From the NCBI RefSeq assembly GCF_003574425.1, contig NZ_QLIU01000049.1, forward strand, positions 44,333 through 108,332: a stretch of DNA of 64,000 bases. The letters run 5' to 3'. The notes under the pieces were generated by a model that searched no databases, was not told where the DNA came from, and saw only the letters and a list, made by a program, of their open reading frames with translations. Shown here piece by piece: positions 1 to 7,962 of this stretch. This DNA is from Cysteiniphilum halobium. Lineage in GTDB: Bacteria; Pseudomonadota; Gammaproteobacteria; Francisellales; Francisellaceae. Within the stretch, counting starts at the first letter, position 1; each line of letters opens with the position of its first letter. The translations under genes were made by a program, and so were the position numbers.

Positions 1-190
1 CCTCTAGTGACTCTTCAATGGCAGAGTTTAGAAAACCACAGGTATTTACAACCACCAAATCAGCATTACTATAATCCACAGCGATCTCATAACCATCTGT
101 TTTTAATTTTGTCATAATACGTTCAGAATCAACTAAATTTTTAGGGCAGCCTAAGCTGACAAAGCCAATTTTTGGCATGGTTACCTGCAT
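1..190 (-). CDS. rimO: RimO, ribosomal protein S12 methylthiotransferase (N-terminal part only)
   Basis: The first ~60 codons of a radical-SAM methylthiotransferase that modifies an aspartate of ribosomal protein S12; the rest lies beyond the left edge. The visible N-terminal UPF0004 domain contains the family signature [18 protein letters not shown] and, further on, [11 protein letters not shown]. The two cysteines seen here belong to the auxiliary iron-sulfur cluster of the family. I chose the ATG at 188-190 because AAGG lies 7 bases before it; an in-frame ATG at 176-178 (starting MPKIGF) is the alternative. It follows the nitrilase-like gene on the same strand after 21 bases, so the two are probably co-transcribed. 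Identification is very secure despite truncation. Confidence 0.95.
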   Translation of the reverse strand, partial: MQVTMPKIGFVSLGCPKNLVDSERIMTKLKTDGYEIAVDYSNADLVVVNTCGFLNSAIEESLE

Positions 191-211
191 ATAAATACCT
201 TTAAGTTAATT

Positions 212-1024
212 TTATCTGCGGTATTGTAGCTGGAATGGATTTTGATCAAAACAAATATTTTTAAAATATTTTGCATCAATCTCAGCGTAGAGTAGTTGCT
301 CTCCCATCTCAATACGATGCTCAAGCTGACCATTGTAATTAACAACCATACTATTACCATAAAAAAGCAAATCAGCATCTTCATGAATGCCGCTTTGATT
401 AGCAGCGAGAATCATACTACTGTTTTCAAGTGCGCGTGCTTTGAGAAGTGTGTTCCAAGCGTGCACACCCATATCCTGGGTAAAAGCAGCACTTACCGCA
501 AAAATATCAGCACCTTGTTTTTTTAAATAACGAAAAATTTCAGGTAAAAACAAATCATATGTTGAAATTAAGCCAATATTGGCAAACGGTGTTTTAATCA
601 CTTTGACAACTTCACCATATTCTTGATCTTGAAGCAGGCTATGTGTCCATTGAAAGGCAGAAGGCAAGGAAGGTACCAAGTGATAGTAAACTTCATATAA
701 GTCACCTACATTATTATAGACAATACTTGCCAAATAATACTTATGTTTGCTGTACTCGGACACAATGGGGATACCACTGACAATAATCCATATATTATTT
801 TCACGACTTAGTTTCTGTAGGTAATCCTGAATGCGTCCCTCACCTAAAATCTCTTTATTGATTTCATAATCTGATGAATTCATGGAAAACAGTGCACAAC
901 GATCAGGAAAGATAATCAGCTTAGCGCCACCGTCAGCTGCACGCTCAATCATGCGTTTTAAGCAAAGCAAATTAACCCCAACTGCCATGCATGCATTGAT
1001 TTGAGCGATTGCGATCTTTGTCAT
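212..1024 (-). CDS. Nitrilase/carbon-nitrogen hydrolase-fold protein lacking the catalytic triad
   Basis: About 270 residues with the overall pattern of the carbon-nitrogen hydrolase superfamily: MTKIAIAQIN at the start, a GGAKLIIFP strand, a GADIF..SAAFT strand and a C-terminal NSMVV.NGQL strand. Each member of the Glu-Lys-Cys triad appears replaced: Asp41 after IIFP where Glu is expected, Tyr113 two residues before the HL of the Lys motif, and Thr155 before YD where the nucleophile Cys should be. Numbering is from the ATG at 1022-1024, chosen because AGGG lies 5 bases upstream and MTKIAIAQIN is the normal family start; the open frame runs further upstream only through a repeat element. It is probably co-transcribed with rimO. 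Fold assignment is good; function is unknown and hydrolysis is unlikely. Confidence 0.8.
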   Translation of the reverse strand: MTKIAIAQINACMAVGVNLLCLKRMIERAADGGAKLIIFPDRCALFSMNSSDYEINKEILGEGRIQDYLQKLSRENNIWIIVSGIPIVSEYSKHKYYLASIVYNNVGDLYEVYYHLVPSLPSAFQWTHSLLQDQEYGEVVKVIKTPFANIGLISTYDLFLPEIFRYLKKQGADIFAVSAAFTQDMGVHAWNTLLKARALENSSMILAANQSGIHEDADLLFYGNSMVVNYNGQLEHRIEMGEQLLYAEIDAKYFKNICFDQNPFQLQYRR

Positions 1025-1057
1025 CATATCCCTGCTGTCCTTAAAGCTATGAGGCCA

Positions 1058-1135
1058 GTATATACCCACCATAAACCATTTCACAGTATTTTTGCCCTTG
1101 AACACCACAAAATGATTATGATGGGTAGTATATAG
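1058..1135 (-). repeat. Complete copy A of the TGGGTATA palindromic element
   Basis: Imperfect inverted repeat of about 26-base arms around an 18-base centre. Read on the minus strand, the gene-proximal end begins CTGTGAAATGG and ends GGTGGGTATATAC (1086 down to 1057). The distal end, read on the plus strand from 1105, begins CCACAAAATGATT and ends GATGGGTAGTATA. The gene-proximal end stops about 32 bases before the start codon of the nitrilase-like gene. Related copies lie at 7689-7926, 19543-19573 and 30524-30554. Confidence 0.7.
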
Positions 1136-1198
1136 CTCAATAAAGCCGCAGTTGAGCTGCTGTTGAGATATTTTTTTGCGAAAAAACAAAAAAGAGGC

Positions 1199-1314
1199 TT
1201 GCGTATTTCAATATACTGCTATACTAAGGATAGGTACGGTGTTAGCTGCGCTGAAAGCACAGGGCTAACAGGCGGCGCAGGCCATGCGGCTAACCAACAA
1301 TAGGAGGATGCGCT
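1199..1314 (+). promoter_or_regulatory. Promoter and structured leader with competing hairpins
   Basis: A likely promoter (TTGCGT 1199-1204, 15-base spacer, TATACT 1220-1225) is followed by a leader of about 80 bases that is much more GC-rich than its surroundings. GTTAGC at 1241-1246 can pair with either of two downstream GCTAAC copies, at 1264-1269 and 1289-1294. The first pairing extends to TGTTAGC/GCTAACA with an inner GCT/AGC stem. The strong ribosome binding site AGGAGG lies at 1302-1307, 7 bases before the ATG at 1315. The alternative pairings resemble an attenuator or small-molecule/RNA-responsive leader, but no known riboswitch class is recognised. Confidence 0.45.
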
Positions 1315-1761
1315 ATGACTACGTCAATCGATCAATTGTTTACCAAGCAACAACGCATTCATTTTGACAGTTGCTGTCAGTATTTTGAATTAGCTCTATC
1401 TTATTTCGGCTATAACGTACAGGCGCAATGTTGTATTGATGATAAAAAGAAAGTAGTTCTTTATGCGGTTAATGTTTTTTATCAAGGACAACAGCGTCAG
1501 GTGTTTACCGCACTGACACTGGATGAATTCTACAAAAAAATGGAATTAGTATATCAGTTGTATATGTATGCTAAAGATCATCAAACGAATCTTGATGAAG
1601 CGCTAGATTATTACCTTGATGAATACCAACAGTTTATTGCGGTTCAAGGTGAAATTGATGACTTACTGAACTGGCAAGATTTTATCGATGAAGAACTCGG
1701 TAAGACAAATAGCTATAGTTACGATATGGTATTAAGTAGTGAGAATAGAACGCTACATTAA
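1315..1761 (+). CDS. Hypothetical protein, 148 aa, acidic
   Basis: A 148-residue soluble protein with no signal peptide or membrane segment and no family I recognise. The N-terminal third has two adjacent cysteines (Cys20, Cys21) and a second pair (Cys39, Cys40). The middle is rich in Tyr and Met (KMELVYQLYMYA) and the C-terminal third is strongly acidic (LDYYLDEYQQF, EIDDLLNWQDFIDEE), compatible with a helical protein-binding module. The start is fixed by AGGAGG at 1302-1307. It is transcribed alone, divergently from the nitrilase-like gene and towards the secreted-protein gene. The strong ribosome binding site plus the structured leader suggest a highly expressed and regulated product. Confidence 0.7.
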   Translation: MTTSIDQLFTKQQRIHFDSCCQYFELALSYFGYNVQAQCCIDDKKKVVLYAVNVFYQGQQRQVFTALTLDEFYKKMELVYQLYMYAKDHQTNLDEALDYYLDEYQQFIAVQGEIDDLLNWQDFIDEELGKTNSYSYDMVLSSENRTLH

Positions 1762-1873
1762 AGCATTAGTAATACCGCTAAATTCAACAGTTAAAGCAAG
1801 CTCATTGTACCAGTAGAAAGTTTAAGCATTTTAGCGATGAAGAAAACTTCAGCAATGCTATTTTAGTCAGCGA

Positions 1874-2854
1874 TTAATTGCTTGCAACAGGTACTACGAC
1901 ACCGCTTGTGCCTAAACTGCAACTTAGGTCACCACTGTCAGCAACGGTGCAGTTAGATACAGGAAAAGAAAAGCTAATATTGGTTGTTATGCTTGAGCTA
2001 TTGGTAATTTGCGCATAAAGGCGTGCTACCTGATAATTAGCGCTTGTGCCATTAAAACTCAGACTTGTCAACGAGTAGCTTGAGCTACCACCCACCAGTT
2101 GATTGCTTGTGAGGTTTCTTGTATTACCTGACATGCTTAATACTGAATTGCATGTAGTAAAGTTGGCGTTACAAAACTTAATTGAATTATAGGTCGAGTT
2201 AGATCCGCTTGAGTTACCGGTAATCTTAAGACTAATCTTATCACTATCAGAAATATTGGCAAAAGGATCGACAAAAGTATTATTTTCCTTGGCAATGCCA
2301 TAGCTATAACTACTATTGACTGAACTAAAAGTTGCTTGAAATTTAGTGGATGTATTAGGGAAATATGAACCACCAGAATAGTTATTATAATTGTTGCTAT
2401 AAGGGTTATTATAGTTAGATAAACTGCCACTTGTGCTGTCATTGTTTTGATTTTTTGTTTGCGTGGCATCATCTGCAGATTTATTTTTATTATTCTGAGT
2501 GCTTGCTTGCTGCTGTTTTTGTTGATTTGCACCCCCACCATTATAACCCTCCGGTATTGGCGCACCACCAGGCAAGAAAATTGGGCTATTCATTGCTTCG
2601 CGATCCAATGGTGAGGGCATTTTTTCAGCCTTTTTTGGCGTGGTTATAACGTCTTGTTGTCTTGATTTTTGTAGCGCTTGGACTTCCGTCATTAGATGAT
2701 TAAGGGTTTGTTGATTTTGCATTAAGAGCTCTTTGAGCAAAGGCTTAACGGCTAAAGAGTCATGCTTATCAAATGGTTTTGATGGGCTGGTGTTGGCAAA
2801 CACGCCATGCATAGCAATCAAACTCAATAATAAAATTAAACATTTTCTACTCAT
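1874..2854 (-). CDS. Secreted Asn/Ser/Gln-rich protein, 326 aa
   Basis: The N-terminus is a classical signal peptide (MSRKCLILLLSLIAMHGVFA, cleavage probably before NTS). Three regions follow: a short helical part with a LLMQNQQTLNHLMTEVQAL stretch that could form a coiled coil (about residues 40-65); a low-complexity Gln/Asn/Ser/Tyr linker rich in YNNPYSNNYNNYSGG-type sequence (about 105-170); and a beta-rich C-terminal domain with two cysteine pairs (CNANFTTC and CTVADSGDLSC) that may form disulfides in the periplasm or outside the cell. The composition is pilin- or adhesin-like, but no family is recognised. It stands alone between convergent and co-oriented neighbours; the 56-base gap upstream must hold its promoter. 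Confidence 0.75.
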   Translation of the reverse strand: MSRKCLILLLSLIAMHGVFANTSPSKPFDKHDSLAVKPLLKELLMQNQQTLNHLMTEVQALQKSRQQDVITTPKKAEKMPSPLDREAMNSPIFLPGGAPIPEGYNGGGANQQKQQQASTQNNKNKSADDATQTKNQNNDSTSGSLSNYNNPYSNNYNNYSGGSYFPNTSTKFQATFSSVNSSYSYGIAKENNTFVDPFANISDSDKISLKITGNSSGSNSTYNSIKFCNANFTTCNSVLSMSGNTRNLTSNQLVGGSSSYSLTSLSFNGTSANYQVARLYAQITNSSSITTNISFSFPVSNCTVADSGDLSCSLGTSGVVVPVASN

Positions 2855-2910
2855 GGCAGCAATATGGCATATTTAAGTTAAGTGTAATTGTATAAGAAAA
2901 ATACGGAAGA

Positions 2911-3681
2911 TTAAAGTTTTGATGCAAATACACTGGCAAATAATAGGGAAAAAGGTGAAATATGGATACTTTCGGTAAATGGATTACCGACCTTCTGGAT
3001 AAATTTTTTAACACATAATATTTGCTGTTTATGTAGTGCAATCAATGGTTTAATCTGTTTAATTTGCGCTGATGTTAAATTTAATTGAGCCTTTAATATC
3101 TGCGTGTGTTGCATGAGTTTCTCCATGACTTGATGGAAATTCTCTTTAGTGACTTGTGGTGTTAATGTGCTATCTAACCTGATATTGCGTGAGAAGTGCT
3201 TGCCAATCATAAGCATATGGCGTAATAACTCATCGATATGATTTAATGTTTTAATGTGCTTAATTTCATTACACTGCAATGCGCTTGCTTTGAGCGTGGC
3301 AATACCAAGAAAACTGTCGCTAAGAAGATCAAGTGAACCTTGATAATTGCGCCCATTAGCAATCGTCTGTAAAGCATAATCCAGATCATGAGTTAAACAT
3401 TCATGTAATCTGTCAAACTCAAAACATGGATATAAAATAGCGAGTAATGGATGATCGCGATGTTCTTTTAAATTGACTAACGCCTGTTGCCACCATTGCA
3501 GTTTTTGCAAACTAGGATAAGGCTCAGAGTACAGCTCAGATGCCTTAAGCCATTGGTATTTTAACTGATCCAGGGCGTAAAGTATTCTCGCAGCATCCTC
3601 TGAGCAATGCCGATAAGCATAATAATAAATAGATCCAGGTTGCGGGGTATTTTCAGTCAGGCAAGCGTATAGATAATCCAC
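2911..3681 (-). CDS. Squalene/phytoene-synthase-like protein (NDUFAF6-like)
   Basis: A 256-residue helical protein. The N-terminal half matches the squalene/phytoene synthase superfamily as seen in its NDUFAF6-like branch: AARILYALDQLKYQWLKASE, then LQKLQWWQQALVNL (family LQWW motif) and HPLLAIL. The Asp-rich DXXXD substrate motifs of true prenyl synthases are not visible, so it is more likely an assembly or accessory protein than an enzyme. The start is GTG at 3679-3681 with TTGGAGC about 10 bases before it. It overlaps the end of the HAD phosphatase gene by 25 bases, making it the last gene of the ubiG run. Fold assignment moderate, role unknown. Confidence 0.6.
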   Translation of the reverse strand: MDYLYACLTENTPQPGSIYYYAYRHCSEDAARILYALDQLKYQWLKASELYSEPYPSLQKLQWWQQALVNLKEHRDHPLLAILYPCFEFDRLHECLTHDLDYALQTIANGRNYQGSLDLLSDSFLGIATLKASALQCNEIKHIKTLNHIDELLRHMLMIGKHFSRNIRLDSTLTPQVTKENFHQVMEKLMQHTQILKAQLNLTSAQIKQIKPLIALHKQQILCVKKFIQKVGNPFTESIHISPFSLLFASVFASKL

Positions 3682-4355
3682 TGGCGTAATTGCTCCAAGT
3701 TTGAGATTTTTAAGTCATAGTCATCTTCATTGATCGTACTTATTTCATAACCATAATCAGCAAAAATACGATAACAATACGCGCGTTTTGCAGCAATCAT
3801 ATCCGATTGAGTGTCACCGATATACGCGGTGTACTGTGATGTCCTGTTTAATGATTTAAGTGCATGAATAATCGGCATAGGATGTGGTTTTTTATAGGTT
3901 AAATCATCAGCACAAACAATGATTTTGGCATTTTTGTATTGTGGTACTTTATCAATGACAGCCGCAGTTAATTTGCGCGTCTTACTGGTAACAATTCCCC
4001 AATCAATAGAGTATTCATGTAAGGTATCCATTAATTCACGTGTACCGATAAAAGGATGTGTCATATCTGCAGCATGCAGTTGATAATGTAAAAAAGCATC
4101 ATATTTCAAAGTGCTTAACTGCTCACTGGTGAGTTGTCCATTGATTTTCTTTAATAAAAACTCAACACCACGACCTGCGTGTTGCCTTAATGTATCTGCC
4201 TTGAAATCAACAGGTAGCTTATGACAAATAAAAGCATGCTTTATCGCATTAAAAATCCCCTCGGATGAGTCAAGCAATGTACCATCAAGATCAAAGAGTA
4301 ATAAGTCAAGCGGCTGCTTAGGACTCCTTGGTAAATGCGGCGATGTAGTTAACAT
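3657..4355 (-). CDS. HAD phosphatase, phosphoglycolate/MurNAc-6-phosphate phosphatase type
   Basis: HAD-superfamily hydrolase with motif I DLLLFDLDGTLLDSSEG, a cap domain of the Gph type, motif II in WGIVTSKT, Lys in YKKPHPMP, and motif IV YIGDTQSDM followed by A..A. Length (~232 aa) fits Gph and MupP. The ATG at 4353-4355 is preferred because AGGAGG lies 8 bases upstream; an ATG six bases earlier is too close to that site. It overlaps the 3' end of ubiG by 38 bases. In Pseudomonas the gene in this position next to ubiG is mupP, which feeds MurNAc into cell-wall recycling; since ampG and anmK also occur in this window, MupP is a real alternative to phosphoglycolate phosphatase. Confidence 0.85.
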   Translation of the reverse strand: MLTTSPHLPRSPKQPLDLLLFDLDGTLLDSSEGIFNAIKHAFICHKLPVDFKADTLRQHAGRGVEFLLKKINGQLTSEQLSTLKYDAFLHYQLHAADMTHPFIGTRELMDTLHEYSIDWGIVTSKTRKLTAAVIDKVPQYKNAKIIVCADDLTYKKPHPMPIIHALKSLNRTSQYTAYIGDTQSDMIAAKRAYCYRIFADYGYEISTINEDDYDLKISNLEQLRQWIIYTLA

Positions 4356-5019
4356 CAGCATTGCCTCCTAGAGACAGCGTTTTGGTCAAAGGATTATAGT
4401 GCACGCCTTTGATTTTGGTGACCTTAAGCCCATATTTGCTTGCAACATTGATTAACTCAAGCGGTTTGATGTACTTACTATATTCATGTGTGCCTTTGGG
4501 GATAAGCCCCATGACATACTCCGCCATCACAATCGATAAAGCAAATGACTTTAAATTACGATTTAATGTTGAAAAAAATACCCAACCACCAGGTTTACAT
4601 AACTCAGCACATGAACGAATAATGCTTTCAGGATCAGGCACATGTTCAAGCATCTCCATACAAGTAACAAGATCAACACTTTGTGGCTCACTTTGTGCCA
4701 GGTTTTCAACTGTGTCTTTTAGATAGCGAATGGAAAGATTTGATTCTAATAAATGAAGTTTAGCAACACTAAGAGAAGCTTCAGCAAGGTCCAAGCCAGT
4801 AACATTTGCATTCTTCTTAGCAAGTGCTTCGGCTAAAATACCACCGCCACAGCCAATATCAGCAATGTTGAGTTGCGCCAAATTACCCACACACTCCTCA
4901 ATAAACCGCACACGCAATGGATTCACTTGGTGCAATGTGCGAAACTCACCATCCTCACACCACCACTGATGCGCAAGTGCGCTAAACTTATTAATTTCAG
5001 CTTGATCAACATTCATCAT
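4318..5019 (-). CDS. ubiG: UbiG, ubiquinone biosynthesis O-methyltransferase
   Basis: SAM-dependent methyltransferase that performs both O-methylations in ubiquinone synthesis. The N-terminus carries the UbiG-specific FSALAHQWWCEDGEFRTLHQ and NPLRVRFI sequences; SAM motif I is IADIGCGGGILAEALA, followed by VTGLDLAEASL and MEMLEHVPDPESII. The C-terminal part has KGTHEYSKYIKP and GVHYNPLTK as in the family. 233 aa is the usual length. The start could be either of two adjacent ATGs (5019 or 5016); no clear ribosome binding site precedes them. It is first in a three-gene overlapping run with the HAD phosphatase and the squalene-synthase-like gene. Confidence 0.95.
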   Translation of the reverse strand: MMNVDQAEINKFSALAHQWWCEDGEFRTLHQVNPLRVRFIEECVGNLAQLNIADIGCGGGILAEALAKKNANVTGLDLAEASLSVAKLHLLESNLSIRYLKDTVENLAQSEPQSVDLVTCMEMLEHVPDPESIIRSCAELCKPGGWVFFSTLNRNLKSFALSIVMAEYVMGLIPKGTHEYSKYIKPLELINVASKYGLKVTKIKGVHYNPLTKTLSLGGNADVNYIAAFTKES

Positions 5020-5184
5020 AATTAGATTGCTTCTATGTTGCGGTTTTAGAACTTATGTCATCATAACAAACCGTACTGTTGTTGCGATATAAAAAATTAC
5101 CAAATAGCAAATGCTCAAAGCGCTTACTCAAAGCATAAAACAATTTACGATGGGGAGATAGCTATATAGCTCATGAAAAATAAG

Positions 5185-5275
5185 TAAGTTTTATTACCCC
5201 TCACCCACGCAGCTTACAATGCATGAGCTCTCCCACATGAGGTGGGATAATCGTTGCTGCAACTTATTTTTTCAT
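5185..5275 (+). repeat. CCCCTCACCC palindromic repeat, copy 1 (in the 364-base ubiG/GGDEF gap)
   Basis: A repeat of about 90 bases between divergent genes. Its core reads CCCCTCACCCACGCAGCTTA, then an AGCTCTCCC block and a GAGGTGGGATAA block; the outer parts are AAGTAAGTT at the left and CAACTTATTTTTTCA at the right. The same order of blocks occurs on the opposite strand at about 40187-40292. Nothing else except promoter-like AT-rich sequence (GCGCTATACTGAG near 5326) is seen in this 364-base gap. Confidence 0.6.
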
Positions 5276-5383
5276 TATTACTATACATAAATTGTTCAGA
5301 TGATCGCTCGAAAAATAAATTATTAGCGCTATACTGAGAAAATGGCAAGTAATGGTAGTTGATAGCGACAAGGATGACGGACT

Positions 5384-7672
5384 TTGAAGATATTCAAAAA
5401 AATCAAAAAATCCAGTAAAGCCGATCGACTTATCGGTAAGCAAGTGTTCTGGCGCGTACTAACCAGCACCATTGTATTACTCACCTTGTCCTCTTTAACG
5501 GTTTTTGTTTTGTCATTTTACCCTTTTTATCAAAAAACACAGCGTACGATCAATCATTACTATGAAGAGGTGTTAACCAGCTACAAAACAGAAATTCAAC
5601 TTTCTTTGTCAGAGGCAAGAAGTATTGCATTGCAGATAAGTAGCCGCACACAAGCCGCATGGCTTACTGAAGAAATTGAACGAAAATACCAACAGGGTGA
5701 TGCTATTATTGATGAAGTCAATGCCTTAAGGCAAATTTTAGCATCAGCACTAGTGTCAAGTGTTGCATTACAATCGATACAGCGCTTTGAAAGCAATGGA
5801 CATTTACTGATTGAAGTAGGTGCCAAACAGCATCAGCGTTTTAACAAAAAAGCACTTACATTTTCAACCGAAAATGGCAGTTTAACTGCGATTCTAACAA
5901 GCCCAATCTACACGCAACTTAGACAAGATAGAGAGATTATTGGATATGATCGGCTATATTTTGACTTAAGTAGGCTATTGAACAAATTCGAATCTGAAAA
6001 CCTATCGCAGAAACGCGACTTTTATTGGTTTATAAAAATGGGGAGCTCATGGCAGGCAGTAAGTTTCGGTTTTGCCAATAATCTTACAACATTACCAACA
6101 GAGGCCTTAACTCAGCTAAAGACAAAAGAGCAATCAAATCTTATCATCAAAGACAAAAGATATTATTTCAAACGCATCAATGGACAACAAGTATTGGCCA
6201 TTGGCATTAACAATAAGACAGTAGTGTCAAATATCTGGCGGAATCTCTCGCATATTCCATTGACAATGCTTGGTTTTGTTGTGGTATTTATCCTGTTGTT
6301 ATATCTTTTATTACGCCCCATGCTCAATAAAGTCATCGTTGAAAATAGTCGTTTTTATCAGCTTCTGAACGAAGATGGACATACTGCATTACCAAATCGC
6401 CGATACTTTGAAACAGTGTTTGAAAACATGTTAGAAGAAGCTTTAGAAAACAATAAAAAGCTTGCTTTATTGCATATTGATATTGATCGGTTTAAAAATA
6501 TCAATGACAGCTTTGGCTATTACTTTGGTAATATCGTATTGCGTGAGGTTGCGGTGCGATTAAAGTCCAGTGTACGCAAAAGTGACTTTGTCGCACGGAT
6601 TGGTGGTGATGAGTTCGTCATTGTATTAAAAGACACTCGCTCCTTAGATGATGTTAAGTTAGTCATAAGCCATTTGTTTGCAGCTGTCCATCAGTCAATT
6701 CTAGTAAAGGATTATCCTATTAATCTTAAGATAAGCATTGGTGCAGCAATGTCACCAGAGCACGCTAGTAATCGCGAGACATTGATGCAATATACCGATA
6801 TGGCGATCAGAGACTGCAAAAAAGCCGGTGGCAATAGTTATTGCATCTTCAATGAAAAGATAGGCACACGTTATTTTCGCCGACTTGAACTTAGCAAGTA
6901 TCTAGCTAGTGCAATCAAAAACAATGAATTTTATCTCATGTTTCAACCAATTATCCATTTGAATGATAAGCAAAAAATGCATTTTGAAGTATTGCTTCGC
7001 TGGCATAATCGTTATTTGGGCGAAGTCTCACCTGGCGAGTTTATTCCCGTTGCTGAGGAGCTTAAGCTCATTATTGAACTGGGTGCTTGGGTTATTCGCC
7101 AGGCATTTTATCAGCTTTATCAGTGGCATGAGGATGAAGCAATTATACATAAACCAAGCATTTCAATTAACCTCTCAGCAGTGCAGATTAACAATGCGTC
7201 GGTCCTACTGACATTTTTAGAGCACTTGATGGCACAAATGAATATCCCGAGTGAGTATATTACTTTTGAAGTAACCGAAACCGTGATTATGGATAATTTA
7301 GATAATACTTCGCAGGTGCTCAAAGCCCTTAAAAATATGGGCTTTAAAATATCAATTGATGACTTTGGCACAGGGTTTTGCTCGTTAAGCTATCTTATTC
7401 ATGCGCAGATTGACAATATTAAAATTGACAAAGTTTTTATTGACGACATGCTAACAAACATCAACAGTAAATTGATTGTTGAAAGCATTATTGATTTGAG
7501 CCATCGCCTAGGATGCACGGTAATTGCCGAGGGGGTTGAAACCATTGAACAATACCAGCTACTAAAAAAATTGCAATGTGATTATATTCAGGGCTACTAT
7601 TTCAGCATGCCATTATCAGCCTATGACGCGACGCACTTTATCGAACATAAACCGCATCATCAATTGTTTTAG
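5384..7672 (+). CDS. Membrane-bound GGDEF-EAL cyclic-di-GMP protein
   Basis: A 762-residue bifunctional cyclic-di-GMP signalling protein. Order: membrane segment at about residues 28-48, a periplasmic sensor region to about 285 (no named domain recognised), a second membrane segment at about 290-311, GGDEF domain about 325-490, EAL domain about 505-755. The active-site GGDEF at 407-411 is intact, and an inhibitory RxxD (Arg398-Asp401) lies exactly five residues before it. The EAL domain keeps a variant first motif EVLLR plus TFEVTET, IDDFGTGF, KIDKVFID and AEGVET, so both synthase and phosphodiesterase activity are possible. The start is TTG at 5384-5386 with AAGGAT 8 bases before it. The gene is monocistronic. 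Confidence 0.92.
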   Translation: MKIFKKIKKSSKADRLIGKQVFWRVLTSTIVLLTLSSLTVFVLSFYPFYQKTQRTINHYYEEVLTSYKTEIQLSLSEARSIALQISSRTQAAWLTEEIERKYQQGDAIIDEVNALRQILASALVSSVALQSIQRFESNGHLLIEVGAKQHQRFNKKALTFSTENGSLTAILTSPIYTQLRQDREIIGYDRLYFDLSRLLNKFESENLSQKRDFYWFIKMGSSWQAVSFGFANNLTTLPTEALTQLKTKEQSNLIIKDKRYYFKRINGQQVLAIGINNKTVVSNIWRNLSHIPLTMLGFVVVFILLLYLLLRPMLNKVIVENSRFYQLLNEDGHTALPNRRYFETVFENMLEEALENNKKLALLHIDIDRFKNINDSFGYYFGNIVLREVAVRLKSSVRKSDFVARIGGDEFVIVLKDTRSLDDVKLVISHLFAAVHQSILVKDYPINLKISIGAAMSPEHASNRETLMQYTDMAIRDCKKAGGNSYCIFNEKIGTRYFRRLELSKYLASAIKNNEFYLMFQPIIHLNDKQKMHFEVLLRWHNRYLGEVSPGEFIPVAEELKLIIELGAWVIRQAFYQLYQWHEDEAIIHKPSISINLSAVQINNASVLLTFLEHLMAQMNIPSEYITFEVTETVIMDNLDNTSQVLKALKNMGFKISIDDFGTGFCSLSYLIHAQIDNIKIDKVFIDDMLTNINSKLIVESIIDLSHRLGCTVIAEGVETIEQYQLLKKLQCDYIQGYYFSMPLSAYDATHFIEHKPHHQLF

Positions 7673-7688
7673 TTATCATTTAACAATG

Positions 7689-7926
7689 CATACCCATCGT
7701 AAATCATTTTGTAGTGTTTGGTTACAACGCAGTTTGTGAAGGTTTTGTCAAGTTGAATGGCAGGCAATAGCTGCCCTTGCCAGAGGCTTTGGGCGCTCTT
7801 TTGCTAAAACAATGAAACTGTTCATTGTTTCTTAACGCATTCGCTATTGTCAAAATTCAACTTGGCAAAATCACAGAAAATGCAAAGGAAAAAATTCTGT
7901 AAAATGGTTTGTGATGGGTATATGAT
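7689..7926 (+). repeat. Complete copy B of the TGGGTATA palindromic element (fills the 290-base gap before gatC)
   Basis: The left end, read on the minus strand from 7714, is CTACAAAATGATTTACGATG then GGTATGC. The right end, on the plus strand from 7897, is CTGTAAAATGG then GTGATGGGTATATG. Nested inside is a second imperfect inverted repeat, TTTTGTCAAGTTGAAT (7743-7758) against ATTCAACTTGGCAAAA (7855-7870, 15 of 16 pairs), and a perfect 9-bp hairpin AACAATGAA/TTCATTGTT around 7808-7830. The right end finishes 37 bases before the gatC start, where its TATATG could act as a -10 element. Length and nested symmetry are like a miniature inverted-repeat element. Confidence 0.65.
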
Positions 7927-7962
7927 AAGCCTCTATACAAAACAAGCTTTGGGAATCAGATA

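Noticed and set aside
1025..1189. N-terminal extension of the nitrilase-like gene
   Set aside because: The frame is open, but it consists of the palindromic element; the nitrilase family starts at MTKIAIAQIN, and AGGG precedes the ATG at 1024.
2137..2568. Long alternative frame inside the secreted-protein gene
   Set aside because: It lies within the Asn/Ser-rich gene on the same strand in another frame; its hydrophobic composition is a by-product of AAT/AAC codons.
7897..7926. CTGT element end as part of a conserved coding sequence (one frame reads VKWFVMGI)
   Set aside because: The same frame has stop codons in the copies before gatC and ubiE, so DNA-level conservation is the better explanation.
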